DNA of 6,377 nucleotides from Candidatus Bathyarchaeota archaeon JdFR-04 (GTDB taxonomy: Archaea; Thermoproteota; Bathyarchaeia; Bathyarchaeales; UBA233). Both the position numbers and the translations under genes were made by a program. The stretch lies in the NCBI GenBank assembly GCA_002010925.1, contig MTLR01000124.1, positions 1 through 6,377 of the forward strand, given 5' to 3'. Below the pieces are notes generated by a model. That model saw only the letters and a program-made list of their open reading frames with translations, was not told where the DNA came from and made no database searches. Shown piece after piece: positions 1-5,629 of this stretch; position 1 is the first letter of the stretch, and each line of letters begins with the position of its first letter.

Positions 1-2
1 TA

Positions 3-1298
3 ATCAGAAATGAAGAAATAAAAGAACTGACTAAGAAAGAAAGGAATAAAATTCTACAAACAAACGAGAGAATGGCGCGGGAGGCCCTACGCGTTCTGGG
101 GGTAGCCTTTAAAGAGCTTCCACCTGTTGATTCGCCTAAAAAGAAGTTCGAAGCAGAAACTCTTGAAAACAAATTAGTTTTCATCGGTCTAGCTGGAATG
201 ATAGATCCGCCACGGGAAGAGGTGAAAGAGGCTGTTAAGAAATGCGAAGGAGCTGGAATAAAGAGCGTAATGATAACGGGCGATCATAAACTTACGGCTG
301 TAGCCATAGCTAGAGCGATAGGAATACTCAAGGATGATGAGGAAGAAATAACGATTACTGGAGCAGAACTCGACAAGCTAAGTGACGAAGAATTTGAAAA
401 AATCGTAGAGAAGGTAAAGGTTTACGCGAGGGTTTCTCCAGAACACAAACTTAGAATAGTTCGCACCCTCAAAAAGAAGGGACATATAGTGGCTATGACT
501 GGTGACGGCGTTAATGACGCTCCAGCGCTTAAGCAAGCGGATATAGGAGTAGCTATGGGAATAACCGGAACAGATGTAACTCGAGAAGCCGCGGACATGG
601 TTTTGGCGGATGATAACTTCGCTACAATCGTTAACGCCGTAGAAGGCGGAAGAGCCATCTATGATAACATAAGGAAATTTTCCTTCTTCCTTATGCGATG
701 TAACTTCGACGAGTTAGCTCTAATCGGAACTTTTGCTCTCCTAGGATTAGAGCTTCCACTAACTGCTGGCATGATACTCTGGATAAACTTAGTGACAGAT
801 GGAGGGCCTGCTCTGGCCCTAACAATGGATCCACCTGAGGAGGATGTCATGAAGAGGCCTCCCAGAGACCCAAACGAGGGTGTATTACATGGAAGATTAG
901 CGTCAATAATCACTACCTTCACTTTGCAGTTCATATTAACCGGTGGATTGTTCTACTGGCAGTACTATATGCTTCCAGGACCTTTAACCGAGGCGAAACT
1001 GGCTCAAGCGAGGACTATGGCTTTTATCCGAGCGACGTTGCAAGAGTTATTCGTAGTTTGGAACTGTCGTTCCGAAACGAAAAACGCTTTTCGAGTTGGT
1101 TTCCTTTCTAACAAGTTCTTGCTAGTAGCGGTGGTAGCTTCAGCAGCACTAACAATACTTGTGCCTTTATTCGGATTGTTCGGAACAGTTTGGCTAGATG
1201 ACCCCTTGGAATGGACAATCGCAATAGCAGCTTCTCTTTCCGGACTGTTGATACTGCCCGAGGTCTTCTACGGAAGAAAGATATGGAAGTGGCGGTAA
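3..1298 (+). CDS. P-type Ca2+-ATPase-like cation pump, C-terminal half (5' end outside the window)
   Basis: This is an ATP-driven cation pump of the cytoplasmic membrane, type IIA/IIB. The frame is open from base 3, and the residues before the first ATG (72) already match the family, so that ATG is internal and the true start lies to the left. About 431 residues remain of a usual 850-900. Visible in order are a DPPR motif (near 204-215), ITGD (273-284), the hinge motif TGDGVNDAP (498-524) and six hydrophobic segments fitting M5-M10. The phosphorylated Asp (DKTGT) and M1-M4 lie outside. SERCA-type Ca2+ ligands appear intact: Asn (702) and Glu (711) in M5; Asn (786), Thr (795) and Asp (798) of NLVTDG in M6; and a Glu (1044) in M8. 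These favour Ca2+, but Na+ or Mn2+ pumps of the same group are possible. It ends WKWR-stop, 69 bp before the transporter gene. Confidence 0.93.
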   Translation: MRNEEIKELTKKERNKILQTNERMAREALRVLGVAFKELPPVDSPKKKFEAETLENKLVFIGLAGMIDPPREEVKEAVKKCEGAGIKSVMITGDHKLTAVAIARAIGILKDDEEEITITGAELDKLSDEEFEKIVEKVKVYARVSPEHKLRIVRTLKKKGHIVAMTGDGVNDAPALKQADIGVAMGITGTDVTREAADMVLADDNFATIVNAVEGGRAIYDNIRKFSFFLMRCNFDELALIGTFALLGLELPLTAGMILWINLVTDGGPALALTMDPPEEDVMKRPPRDPNEGVLHGRLASIITTFTLQFILTGGLFYWQYYMLPGPLTEAKLAQARTMAFIRATLQELFVVWNCRSETKNAFRVGFLSNKFLLVAVVASAALTILVPLFGLFGTVWLDDPLEWTIAIAASLSGLLILPEVFYGRKIWKWR

Positions 1299-1306
1299 AA
1301 ACTAAA

Positions 1307-1318
1307 ACTTTATATTTT
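1307..1318 (+). promoter_or_regulatory. Archaeal TATA box for the SatP-type transporter gene
   Basis: The AT-rich stretch ACTTTATATTTT contains TTTATATT, the same octamer found before the condensing-enzyme gene at 1961-1968. Transcription would begin about 25 bp downstream, near 1335-1342, leaving a leader of roughly 30 nt that contains the ribosome binding site at 1354-1362. The following T-rich stretch (to about 1324) could also terminate the ATPase transcript. This is a pattern match only. Confidence 0.5.
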
Positions 1319-1353
1319 CCTCTTTAAACGAGAAAACTCTGCTCTTCAATCTT

Positions 1354-1362
1354 GGAAAGGTG
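1354..1362 (+). promoter_or_regulatory. Ribosome binding site of the transporter gene
   Basis: GGAAAGGTG holds AGGTG, complementary to the 3' end of archaeal 16S rRNA, and lies 5 nt before the ATG at 1368. This supports that start over the out-of-frame TTG at 1352. Confidence 0.6.
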
Positions 1363-1367
1363 TAAAA

Positions 1368-1934
1368 ATGAGTGGAAAATTGGCGAATCCGGCGCCTTTA
1401 GGGCTTTTAGGGTTTGGCATGACTACTGTTCTGCTCAATCTCCACAACGCTGGCTTTTACGGCTTCAACAGCATGATAATTGCCATGGGAATAGCTTACG
1501 GTGGACTAGCCCAGGTAATTGCTGGAATAGCTGAATTCAAAAAAGGTAACACCTTCGGAACGGTCGCCTTCACTTCCTATGGGCTTTTCTGGCTCTCACT
1601 CATTCTTTTAAAGTTGTTTCCAGCCTTAGGTTTGGCTGAGGCACCTTCGGCTGAGGCTATGGCAGCTTACTTTTTTATATGGGGTTTCTTTACTTTCGCT
1701 ATGTTTTTCGGTACACTAAAAACCAACCGAGCCCTTCAATTCGTGTTCTTCAGTCTCACAGTATTATTCTGGTTGCTGACAGCGAAGGAGCTTACCGGAA
1801 TAACTGAACTAACAACAATTCTTGGGTACGAAGGAATAATATGCGGAGTAAGTGCAATGTATCTCGGGTTAGCTGAGATAATCAACGAAGCCTGTGGAGA
1901 ACCCTTGTTACCAATTTTTCCCGTGAAAAGTTAG
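1368..1934 (+). CDS. satP: Acetate/succinate transporter, SatP/YaaH (GPR1/FUN34) family
   Basis: This small integral membrane protein (188 aa) is predicted to carry acetate, and probably succinate or other short monocarboxylates, across the cytoplasmic membrane. Known members are hexameric channels or proton symporters. The family signature NPAPLGL is at residues 7-13, followed by GFGMTT and NLHNAG (24-29). Six hydrophobic helices fall near residues 9-28, 36-55, 66-86, 97-117, 121-139 and 150-172. Phe16, Tyr71 and Leu130 sit where the Phe-Tyr-Leu constriction of the characterised Citrobacter SatP lies, judged by recalled alignment. Length is normal for the family. The ATG at 1368 has a good ribosome binding site and a TATA box upstream. 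The next gene has its own TATA box 86 bp before its start, so the two are probably separate transcripts. The N-terminal half reads strikingly like enterobacterial SatP, which may reflect conservation or transfer. Confidence 0.93.
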   Translation: MSGKLANPAPLGLLGFGMTTVLLNLHNAGFYGFNSMIIAMGIAYGGLAQVIAGIAEFKKGNTFGTVAFTSYGLFWLSLILLKLFPALGLAEAPSAEAMAAYFFIWGFFTFAMFFGTLKTNRALQFVFFSLTVLFWLLTAKELTGITELTTILGYEGIICGVSAMYLGLAEIINEACGEPLLPIFPVKS

Positions 1935-1955
1935 GCTTCTAAGTTAGGGGCTTCT
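1928..1955 (+). repeat. Tandem imperfect direct repeat beside a TATA box
   Basis: AAGTTAGGCTTCT (1928-1940) is followed at once by AAGTTAGGGGCTTCT (1941-1955). The copies are identical apart from two extra Gs in the second. The first copy covers the stop codon of the transporter gene, and the second ends about 6 bp before the TATA box at 1961. That position suits a regulator or activator site for the downstream condensing enzyme, but no known operator is recognised. Confidence 0.5.
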
Positions 1956-1960
1956 ATAAT

Positions 1961-1968
1961 TTTATATT
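1961..1968 (+). promoter_or_regulatory. Archaeal TATA box for the condensing-enzyme gene
   Basis: TTTATATT lies in an AT-rich context and is identical to the core of the box at 1307-1318. A start of transcription about 25 bp downstream would fall near 1988-1992. That lies beyond the TTG at 1967, so translation must begin later, at the ATG at 2021. Confidence 0.5.
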
Positions 1969-2020
1969 GCCATTTAGTCTTATAGCATGTTGCTTTCCTA
2001 CTTTACAGGATGAATATGGC

Positions 2021-3325
2021 ATGTTGCGAAAGCTGGAATCTGCAGGCTTCATAACTAACTACAACAGGTTTAGGAAGAATTTGCCGCGAAAACTTCCTAA
2101 AAAAGTCTTTATTTGGGATGAAACCCTAAGGGAAGGAACCCAAACTCCAACTTGTTTCCTTACAGCTACGGAAAAAATTAAACTCGCCAAAGTTCTTGAT
2201 GAGATCGGAGTCTCAATCATAGTAGTTGGGTTTCCAGCAATATCTGAAGAGGAGAAAAGAACTGTTCGGTTAATAGTTAACCAAGACTTCGAACAGGCAG
2301 TTATAGCAGCTCCGGCACGAATTCTCCGGCGAGACATCGACGCTTGCATAGAAGCTGGAATAAAGGAAATACCGATCTTCACAGCTTTTAATGAACTCCA
2401 CATGCGTTATCGGCTTAAAATGACCCCTGAACAAATCTTGGAAAAAACTGTGGAGTCAATTGAGTATGCTAAGGCACACGGAATAACAGTTGACTTTGTT
2501 CTCCAAGATGCTTCAAGAACTCCCCTAAACTCTATAATAGAAATTTTCGAAGCAGCAATTAAAGCCGGAGCAGAAAAATTGGTCTTAGCCGACACCGTAG
2601 GATTTCTTCGTCCTCTATCAATGAAATACTTAGTGTCAAACGTTAAAAAAAGCTTGGAAAAAGCTGTTGGAAACCCGGTTTCCATGGCGGTTCACTGTCA
2701 CAATGACTTTGGACTAGCTACAGCTAACACTTTGGCAGCTGTCGAGGAAGGAGTTTCCTATGTGCAAACTTGTGTAGCTGGTTTTGGCGAGAGAGCGGGA
2801 GCGGCTCCCTTGGAAGAGGTTGTTATGGCGTTGGAAACTCTCTACAATATCAAGACTGGAATAAAAACTGAAAAATTCCACCGGTTGGCTCAAATGGCTG
2901 AAAAGTACTTCGCTGTTCCCATACCAATTCACAAACCCTTAGTTGGAGAGAATGCATTTTCTCATGAGTCCGGTATTCACATCCACGGAATGTTGGTTCA
3001 CCCATTATCATATGAGCCTATACCCCCTAAGCTTGTTGGAAGAAAAACAACTTTCTATCTAGGAAGACAAACCGGAAAACACTTCGTAGAAAACCGCTTG
3101 GCTCAAGCCGGAATGAAAGCTTCACCTCAACAAATAGAGGAGATTGTAAGGCGAGTTAAGGCTTTCCAAGAAACTCGTGACAAAGGCGAAATCCAAATGA
3201 TATTCTATCAAGTTCGAAAGCTCATGAGAGAAATGAGAAAAGGAATAACTGACGAGGACTTCTGGAAAATAGTTAAAGAAGTAACTGGGAAAAGACCTAG
3301 ATTAAAAACCAGAATCAAACGCTGA
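2021..3325 (+). CDS. DRE-TIM acyltransferase: isopropylmalate/homocitrate/Re-citrate synthase family, no regulatory domain
   Basis: This cytoplasmic enzyme (434 aa) is predicted to condense an acyl-CoA, normally acetyl-CoA, with a 2-oxoacid. The TIM barrel covers about residues 28-290. It opens with DETLREGTQTP (33-43), which supplies the metal-binding Asp and catalytic Arg. HCHND (225-229) supplies the two His metal ligands, and GFGERAG is at 254-260. HESGIH (315-320) and LGRQTGKH (347-354) belong to the linker subdomains that close the active site. The roughly 120-residue C-terminal leucine-binding domain of LeuA is absent; a helical tail replaces it. The usual NGxGERxGN reads AGFGERAGA, and the usual GKHSG reads GRQTG, so the substrate is uncertain: isopropylmalate, homocitrate, citramalate or Re-citrate synthase are all possible. 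A TTG at 1967 would add 18 residues but overlaps the TATA box. The ATG at 2021 has AGGATGA 7 nt upstream and is preferred. Confidence 0.85.
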   Translation: MLRKLESAGFITNYNRFRKNLPRKLPKKVFIWDETLREGTQTPTCFLTATEKIKLAKVLDEIGVSIIVVGFPAISEEEKRTVRLIVNQDFEQAVIAAPARILRRDIDACIEAGIKEIPIFTAFNELHMRYRLKMTPEQILEKTVESIEYAKAHGITVDFVLQDASRTPLNSIIEIFEAAIKAGAEKLVLADTVGFLRPLSMKYLVSNVKKSLEKAVGNPVSMAVHCHNDFGLATANTLAAVEEGVSYVQTCVAGFGERAGAAPLEEVVMALETLYNIKTGIKTEKFHRLAQMAEKYFAVPIPIHKPLVGENAFSHESGIHIHGMLVHPLSYEPIPPKLVGRKTTFYLGRQTGKHFVENRLAQAGMKASPQQIEEIVRRVKAFQETRDKGEIQMIFYQVRKLMREMRKGITDEDFWKIVKEVTGKRPRLKTRIKR

Positions 3326-3345
3326 GGAACGTTAAACGGACTATA

Positions 3346-3364
3346 TCCTTTATTCCTATTTTTG
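3346..3364 (+). terminator. Possible T-rich terminator between convergent genes
   Basis: After the stop codon at 3325 the plus strand becomes T-rich (TCCTTTATTCCTATTTTTG). This resembles the oligo-T terminators used by archaeal RNA polymerase. It overlaps the last codons of the convergent CoA-transferase beta gene. There is no convincing hairpin, and no equivalent T-run for the opposite strand within the 30 bp gap. Confidence 0.3.
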
Positions 3365-4159
3365 CTCTCTTGGAATGTAGATTCCCATAGGATCAACGCT
3401 TCGAAGGATCTCTAATTCCTCATAAGTGGGCGGTTCCGTTTCTAGCACCTGCTCGGGAATAATGAGGTCGAAACCTGTGTTCTCCAAAACCGTTTCCACG
3501 GTAACCCCGGGATGAACTGTTGCTAACCTAATTCTCTTTGTTTCTTCATCAAATTTCATCTGACAAAGATTAGTGACCACAAGTGAGGGGCCACCGCCCC
3601 GTAATCCAGCTCTTTCTCTCGCGTTTGGGCCATCTAAATATCCAGGGCTTGTCATATAATCAAGTTTTTTAACTGTTTTCCTTTTTTCATGTTTCATTAT
3701 GACAACTATTCGTTTCGCTGAGGAAACTATGTCGTTTCCTCCGCCGCTTCCGGGCAGCCGAACCCTCGGGTTTTCGAAGTCTCCTATGTATGTGGTGTTT
3801 AAGTTTCCATACTCATCTATTTGGGCAGCCCCTACAAAGCCTACATCCACCCTTCCACCCTGAAGAAGCATTCCTAGGGTTTCTATTAACCCTATAGCGG
3901 CTGAGGCGCGGTATTCTAGTCGTGAGTCTGCTATGGACAAGGCTATGTCTATGGCGTTGGAGTCAATAAAGCCGGCTTCATAAACTATTTTGGCTTTAGG
4001 TGCGTGAAGCCGCTTGGCAAGCATAGCTGCCACCATTGGTAACCCTGTTCCAACGAAGACAACTTCGCCGTTTTTTATAGCTCTGGCCCCGCAGACAGCC
4101 ATCAACTCTAGAGTTGAATATTCGCCTGGTTTAGCATGTTCTTTCAAATTTTTCTTCAT
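3356..4159 (-). CDS. Family I CoA-transferase, beta subunit (glutaconate CoA-transferase B type)
   Basis: This is the beta subunit (267 aa) of a cytoplasmic enzyme that moves CoA between an acyl-CoA and a free acid through a glutamyl-CoA intermediate. The fold starts with GEVVFVGTGLP (31-41). VYEAG follows, and its Glu61 sits where the catalytic Glu of this family is found. GFVGAAQIDEYGNLN (107-121) and PGSGGGND (136-143, the oxyanion/CoA-binding loop) are clear. The HPGVT segment (216-220) and the C-terminal tail are also typical of the glutaconate-type subgroup. The presence of Glu61 favours a true transferase over the IpdAB-type hydrolases, but the substrate cannot be told. The gene follows the alpha subunit by 13 bp. 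Its ATG has GGAGGAA 5 nt upstream, formed partly from the intergenic bases. It is the second gene of a two-gene operon. Confidence 0.88.
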   Translation of the reverse strand: MKKNLKEHAKPGEYSTLELMAVCGARAIKNGEVVFVGTGLPMVAAMLAKRLHAPKAKIVYEAGFIDSNAIDIALSIADSRLEYRASAAIGLIETLGMLLQGGRVDVGFVGAAQIDEYGNLNTTYIGDFENPRVRLPGSGGGNDIVSSAKRIVVIMKHEKRKTVKKLDYMTSPGYLDGPNARERAGLRGGGPSLVVTNLCQMKFDEETKRIRLATVHPGVTVETVLENTGFDLIIPEQVLETEPPTYEELEILRSVDPMGIYIPREQK

Positions 4160-4164
4160 CTTGC

Positions 4165-4171
4165 TTCCTCC
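4165..4171 (-). promoter_or_regulatory. Ribosome binding site of the CoA-transferase beta gene
   Basis: GGAGGAA on the minus strand lies 5 nt before the ATG at 4159, directly after the TAA of the alpha gene. An ATG overlapping that stop (TAATG at 4173) is followed by an in-frame stop after five codons and is not used. Confidence 0.65.
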
Positions 4172-4172
4172 A

Positions 4173-5084
4173 TTAATAGCCGAACGGTTTTCGAGCTCTG
4201 AGCTTCAACAGCCGCTCGAACCCTATCTTTTTTAGGAATTCCATATGGCTTTCCACCCCAGTTATGTATTCCTCGCAATACTTCCGCCATCCTTCCTCTG
4301 TCTTGCATTGTTGATAGTACATACGGATGTGTTCCATATCGTAGTCATAATAATTGTAAACCATCATAGGATAAGCCCCCCAAGGGCATTCCACAACGTA
4401 GGTTACGTAAATGTTAGGTATTACTGTTAAGTCGGGGTTAGCTCGGGTGAACTCTACGTCAACTATCTCTTCGGCTAAAACTATTGTTTTTTTACCAGCC
4501 CTTGCTCCTTCAATGTCCTCGCCCTTTATTCCATCTATCTGAGCGTTTCCTTCTATGTCAACTCGTGAGGCATGGATTATGCTAAAATCCGGTCTCACCG
4601 AGGGCACTAAAGCAACTTTTTCACCTGTGAAGGGGCAATCGATCACCTTAACTTTCTTAGTTCGGAATTTGCTTTTAGCTACCAAGTCGGTCCCCAGCAT
4701 GCTTTTTAAAGGCATAAAGGGCACTCCTAAAGCACCTCCTAAGAAACGCAAGGCCATGGCCAAATTAGTGTAATCCTCTATTTGCACAGATCCATCCCGA
4801 ATCCTACGCTGAATATTAGGCGCTAATCCGATTCCTTCTATGGCAAAGAAGGCAAGCTCAAACTTCGAAACAACCTTCGCCCCAGCGAGAATATCTATGT
4901 CTATTTCCGAACCACAAGTGTAAATCGTTAACTCCCGTTTTCCCTGCCTAACCAACTCATGAGCGAAAGCCATGGGTGGACGCTGAAACCCGAATCCTCC
5001 CCAGAAAAGATGTGCTCCATCCGGAATAAGATTCGCGGCTTCCTTGAGGGTTATACGTTTATCTTCAACATCTGCTTCAACCAT
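4173..5084 (-). CDS. Family I CoA-transferase, alpha subunit (glutaconate CoA-transferase A type)
   Basis: This is the alpha subunit (303 aa), partner of the beta subunit encoded next. Together they should form a heteromeric CoA-transferase acting on short acyl or dicarboxyl acids. Visible features are TLKEAANLIPDGAHL at the N terminus, the glycine-rich GGFGFQRPPMAF (29-40), IEGIGLAPN (82-90), and DYTNLAMALRF with GVPFMP (104-125) followed by SMLGTDL. HASRVDIEGNAQIDG (171-185) comes next. The Tyr-rich C-terminal part WGAYPMMVYNYYDYD (235-249) matches the glutaconate-type subgroup rather than the 3-oxoacid (ScoA/AtoD) type. Length is close to the usual 300-320. A TTG at 5087 would add one residue, but it sits only 2 nt from the AGGTGAT ribosome binding site. 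The ATG at 5084, 5 nt from it, is preferred. It is the first gene of the operon. Confidence 0.88.
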   Translation of the reverse strand: MVEADVEDKRITLKEAANLIPDGAHLFWGGFGFQRPPMAFAHELVRQGKRELTIYTCGSEIDIDILAGAKVVSKFELAFFAIEGIGLAPNIQRRIRDGSVQIEDYTNLAMALRFLGGALGVPFMPLKSMLGTDLVAKSKFRTKKVKVIDCPFTGEKVALVPSVRPDFSIIHASRVDIEGNAQIDGIKGEDIEGARAGKKTIVLAEEIVDVEFTRANPDLTVIPNIYVTYVVECPWGAYPMMVYNYYDYDMEHIRMYYQQCKTEEGWRKYCEEYITGVESHMEFLKKIGFERLLKLRARKPFGY

Positions 5085-5089
5085 CAACT

Positions 5090-5096
5090 ATCACCT
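5090..5096 (-). promoter_or_regulatory. Ribosome binding site deciding the start of the CoA-transferase alpha gene
   Basis: AGGTGAT on the minus strand is a strong match to the archaeal anti-Shine-Dalgarno. It is 5 nt from the ATG at 5084 and only 2 nt from the TTG at 5087. The beta gene shows the same 5-nt spacing. Confidence 0.65.
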
Positions 5097-5159
5097 ACTT
5101 TCATCTACATAAGACATAAATTCTCATAACTTTTACTGCTAAAACTTAGAAGCATAATC

Positions 5160-5182
5160 TAATTATCCTACTTTTATAATTA
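5160..5182. promoter_or_regulatory. Divergent promoter region: TATA box inside a small inverted repeat
   Basis: The plus-strand box TTTATAAT (5173-5180) lies about 40 bp before the epimerase ATG. That would place transcription start near 5203, just before the ribosome binding site. TAATTAT (5160-5166) and ATAATTA (5176-5182) form an inverted repeat with 7-bp arms and a 9-bp centre that covers the box. Read on the minus strand, the same stretch contains ATTATAAAAG, which could drive the CoA-transferase operon with a leader of about 60 nt. A second weak minus-strand candidate, ATTTATG near 5115-5122, sits too close to the ribosome binding site. All of this is AT-rich, so chance matches are possible. 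Confidence 0.4.
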
Positions 5183-5204
5183 TTTTTCATTATTTCCTCA
5201 TAAA

Positions 5205-5209
5205 GGTGA
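5205..5209 (+). promoter_or_regulatory. Ribosome binding site deciding the start of the epimerase gene
   Basis: GGTGA (within AAAGGTGAA) lies 8 nt before the ATG at 5218. The GTG at 5206 that would lengthen the protein by four residues is part of this motif, so it is unlikely to be the start codon. Confidence 0.6.
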
Positions 5210-5217
5210 AGAACAAA

Positions 5218-5616
5218 ATGATAACAGGCATAGATCATATTGCTATAGCTGTGGAAAATTTTGAGCAAGCCATAAAACTCTACGAGAAAGTCTTAGGTCG
5301 AAAACCAGAACAGATAACTACCTTTCAACCGCAAATGGTAAAGGTAGCTATTTTCAAACTTGGAGAAACAAAGATTGAACTAATTTCGCCTTTAAGCCAA
5401 GATAGCGCTGTGTCACGATTCTTAACGAAGAAGGGTGAGGGGCTGCATCACATCGCCCTCAAAACAGACAACATAGAGGACGACTTAACCTGCCTAAAAA
5501 ATGAAGGTATTCGACTTGTCGACGAGAAACCACAGTTAGGCGTGGAAGGCGTTAAAGTGGCCTTTCTACACCCTAAAAATTTGAAAAATGTGTTAATAGA
5601 GCTCTGTCAGAAATAA
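5218..5616 (+). CDS. mce: Methylmalonyl-CoA epimerase (VOC superfamily)
   Basis: This cytoplasmic metalloenzyme (132 aa) interconverts (S)- and (R)-methylmalonyl-CoA, linking propionyl-CoA carboxylation with the B12-dependent mutase and succinyl-CoA. It has the two paired beta-alpha-beta-beta-beta modules of the vicinal-oxygen-chelate fold. Likely metal ligands are His7 (IDHIAIAV), Glu54 (KIELISPL), His78 (GLHHIAL) and Glu128 (VLIELCQ). The last also corresponds to a catalytic Glu of the Propionibacterium enzyme. The family's EEQGV-like loop reads QPQMV, a small departure. Length is typical, and the start MITGIDHIAIAV matches the usual N terminus when the ATG at 5218 is used instead of the GTG at 5206. 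No mutase or carboxylase gene is in view. The gene is transcribed away from the CoA-transferase operon and ends 13 bp from a convergent gene. Another VOC activity such as a glyoxalase is less likely. Confidence 0.88.
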   Translation: MITGIDHIAIAVENFEQAIKLYEKVLGRKPEQITTFQPQMVKVAIFKLGETKIELISPLSQDSAVSRFLTKKGEGLHHIALKTDNIEDDLTCLKNEGIRLVDEKPQLGVEGVKVAFLHPKNLKNVLIELCQK

Positions 5617-5629
5617 TTTCCTAAACCTT

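Noticed and set aside
422..934. Two minus-strand reading frames inside the ATPase gene
   Set aside because: They are antisense to strongly conserved ATPase motifs and have low-complexity, Ser/Pro-rich translations typical of shadow frames.
1352..1534. Short plus-strand reading frame overlapping the transporter gene
   Set aside because: It is out of frame with the transporter, begins at a TTG just upstream and contains no conserved features; the transporter frame is unmistakable.
2059..2932. Minus-strand reading frames inside the condensing-enzyme gene
   Set aside because: They are antisense to conserved catalytic motifs, with no ribosome binding site or recognisable domain.
2021..3325. Naming the condensing enzyme leuA
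   Set aside because: The regulatory domain is absent, key motifs are altered and no leucine pathway gene is nearby, so the symbol would claim more than the sequence shows.
4014..4773. Plus-strand reading frames opposite the CoA-transferase genes
   Set aside because: They overlap the conserved CoA-transferase subunits and show no family features of their own.
5617..5629. Terminator between the convergent epimerase and membrane-protein genes
   Set aside because: The 13-bp gap has only short T-runs and no hairpin, so nothing specific can be supported.
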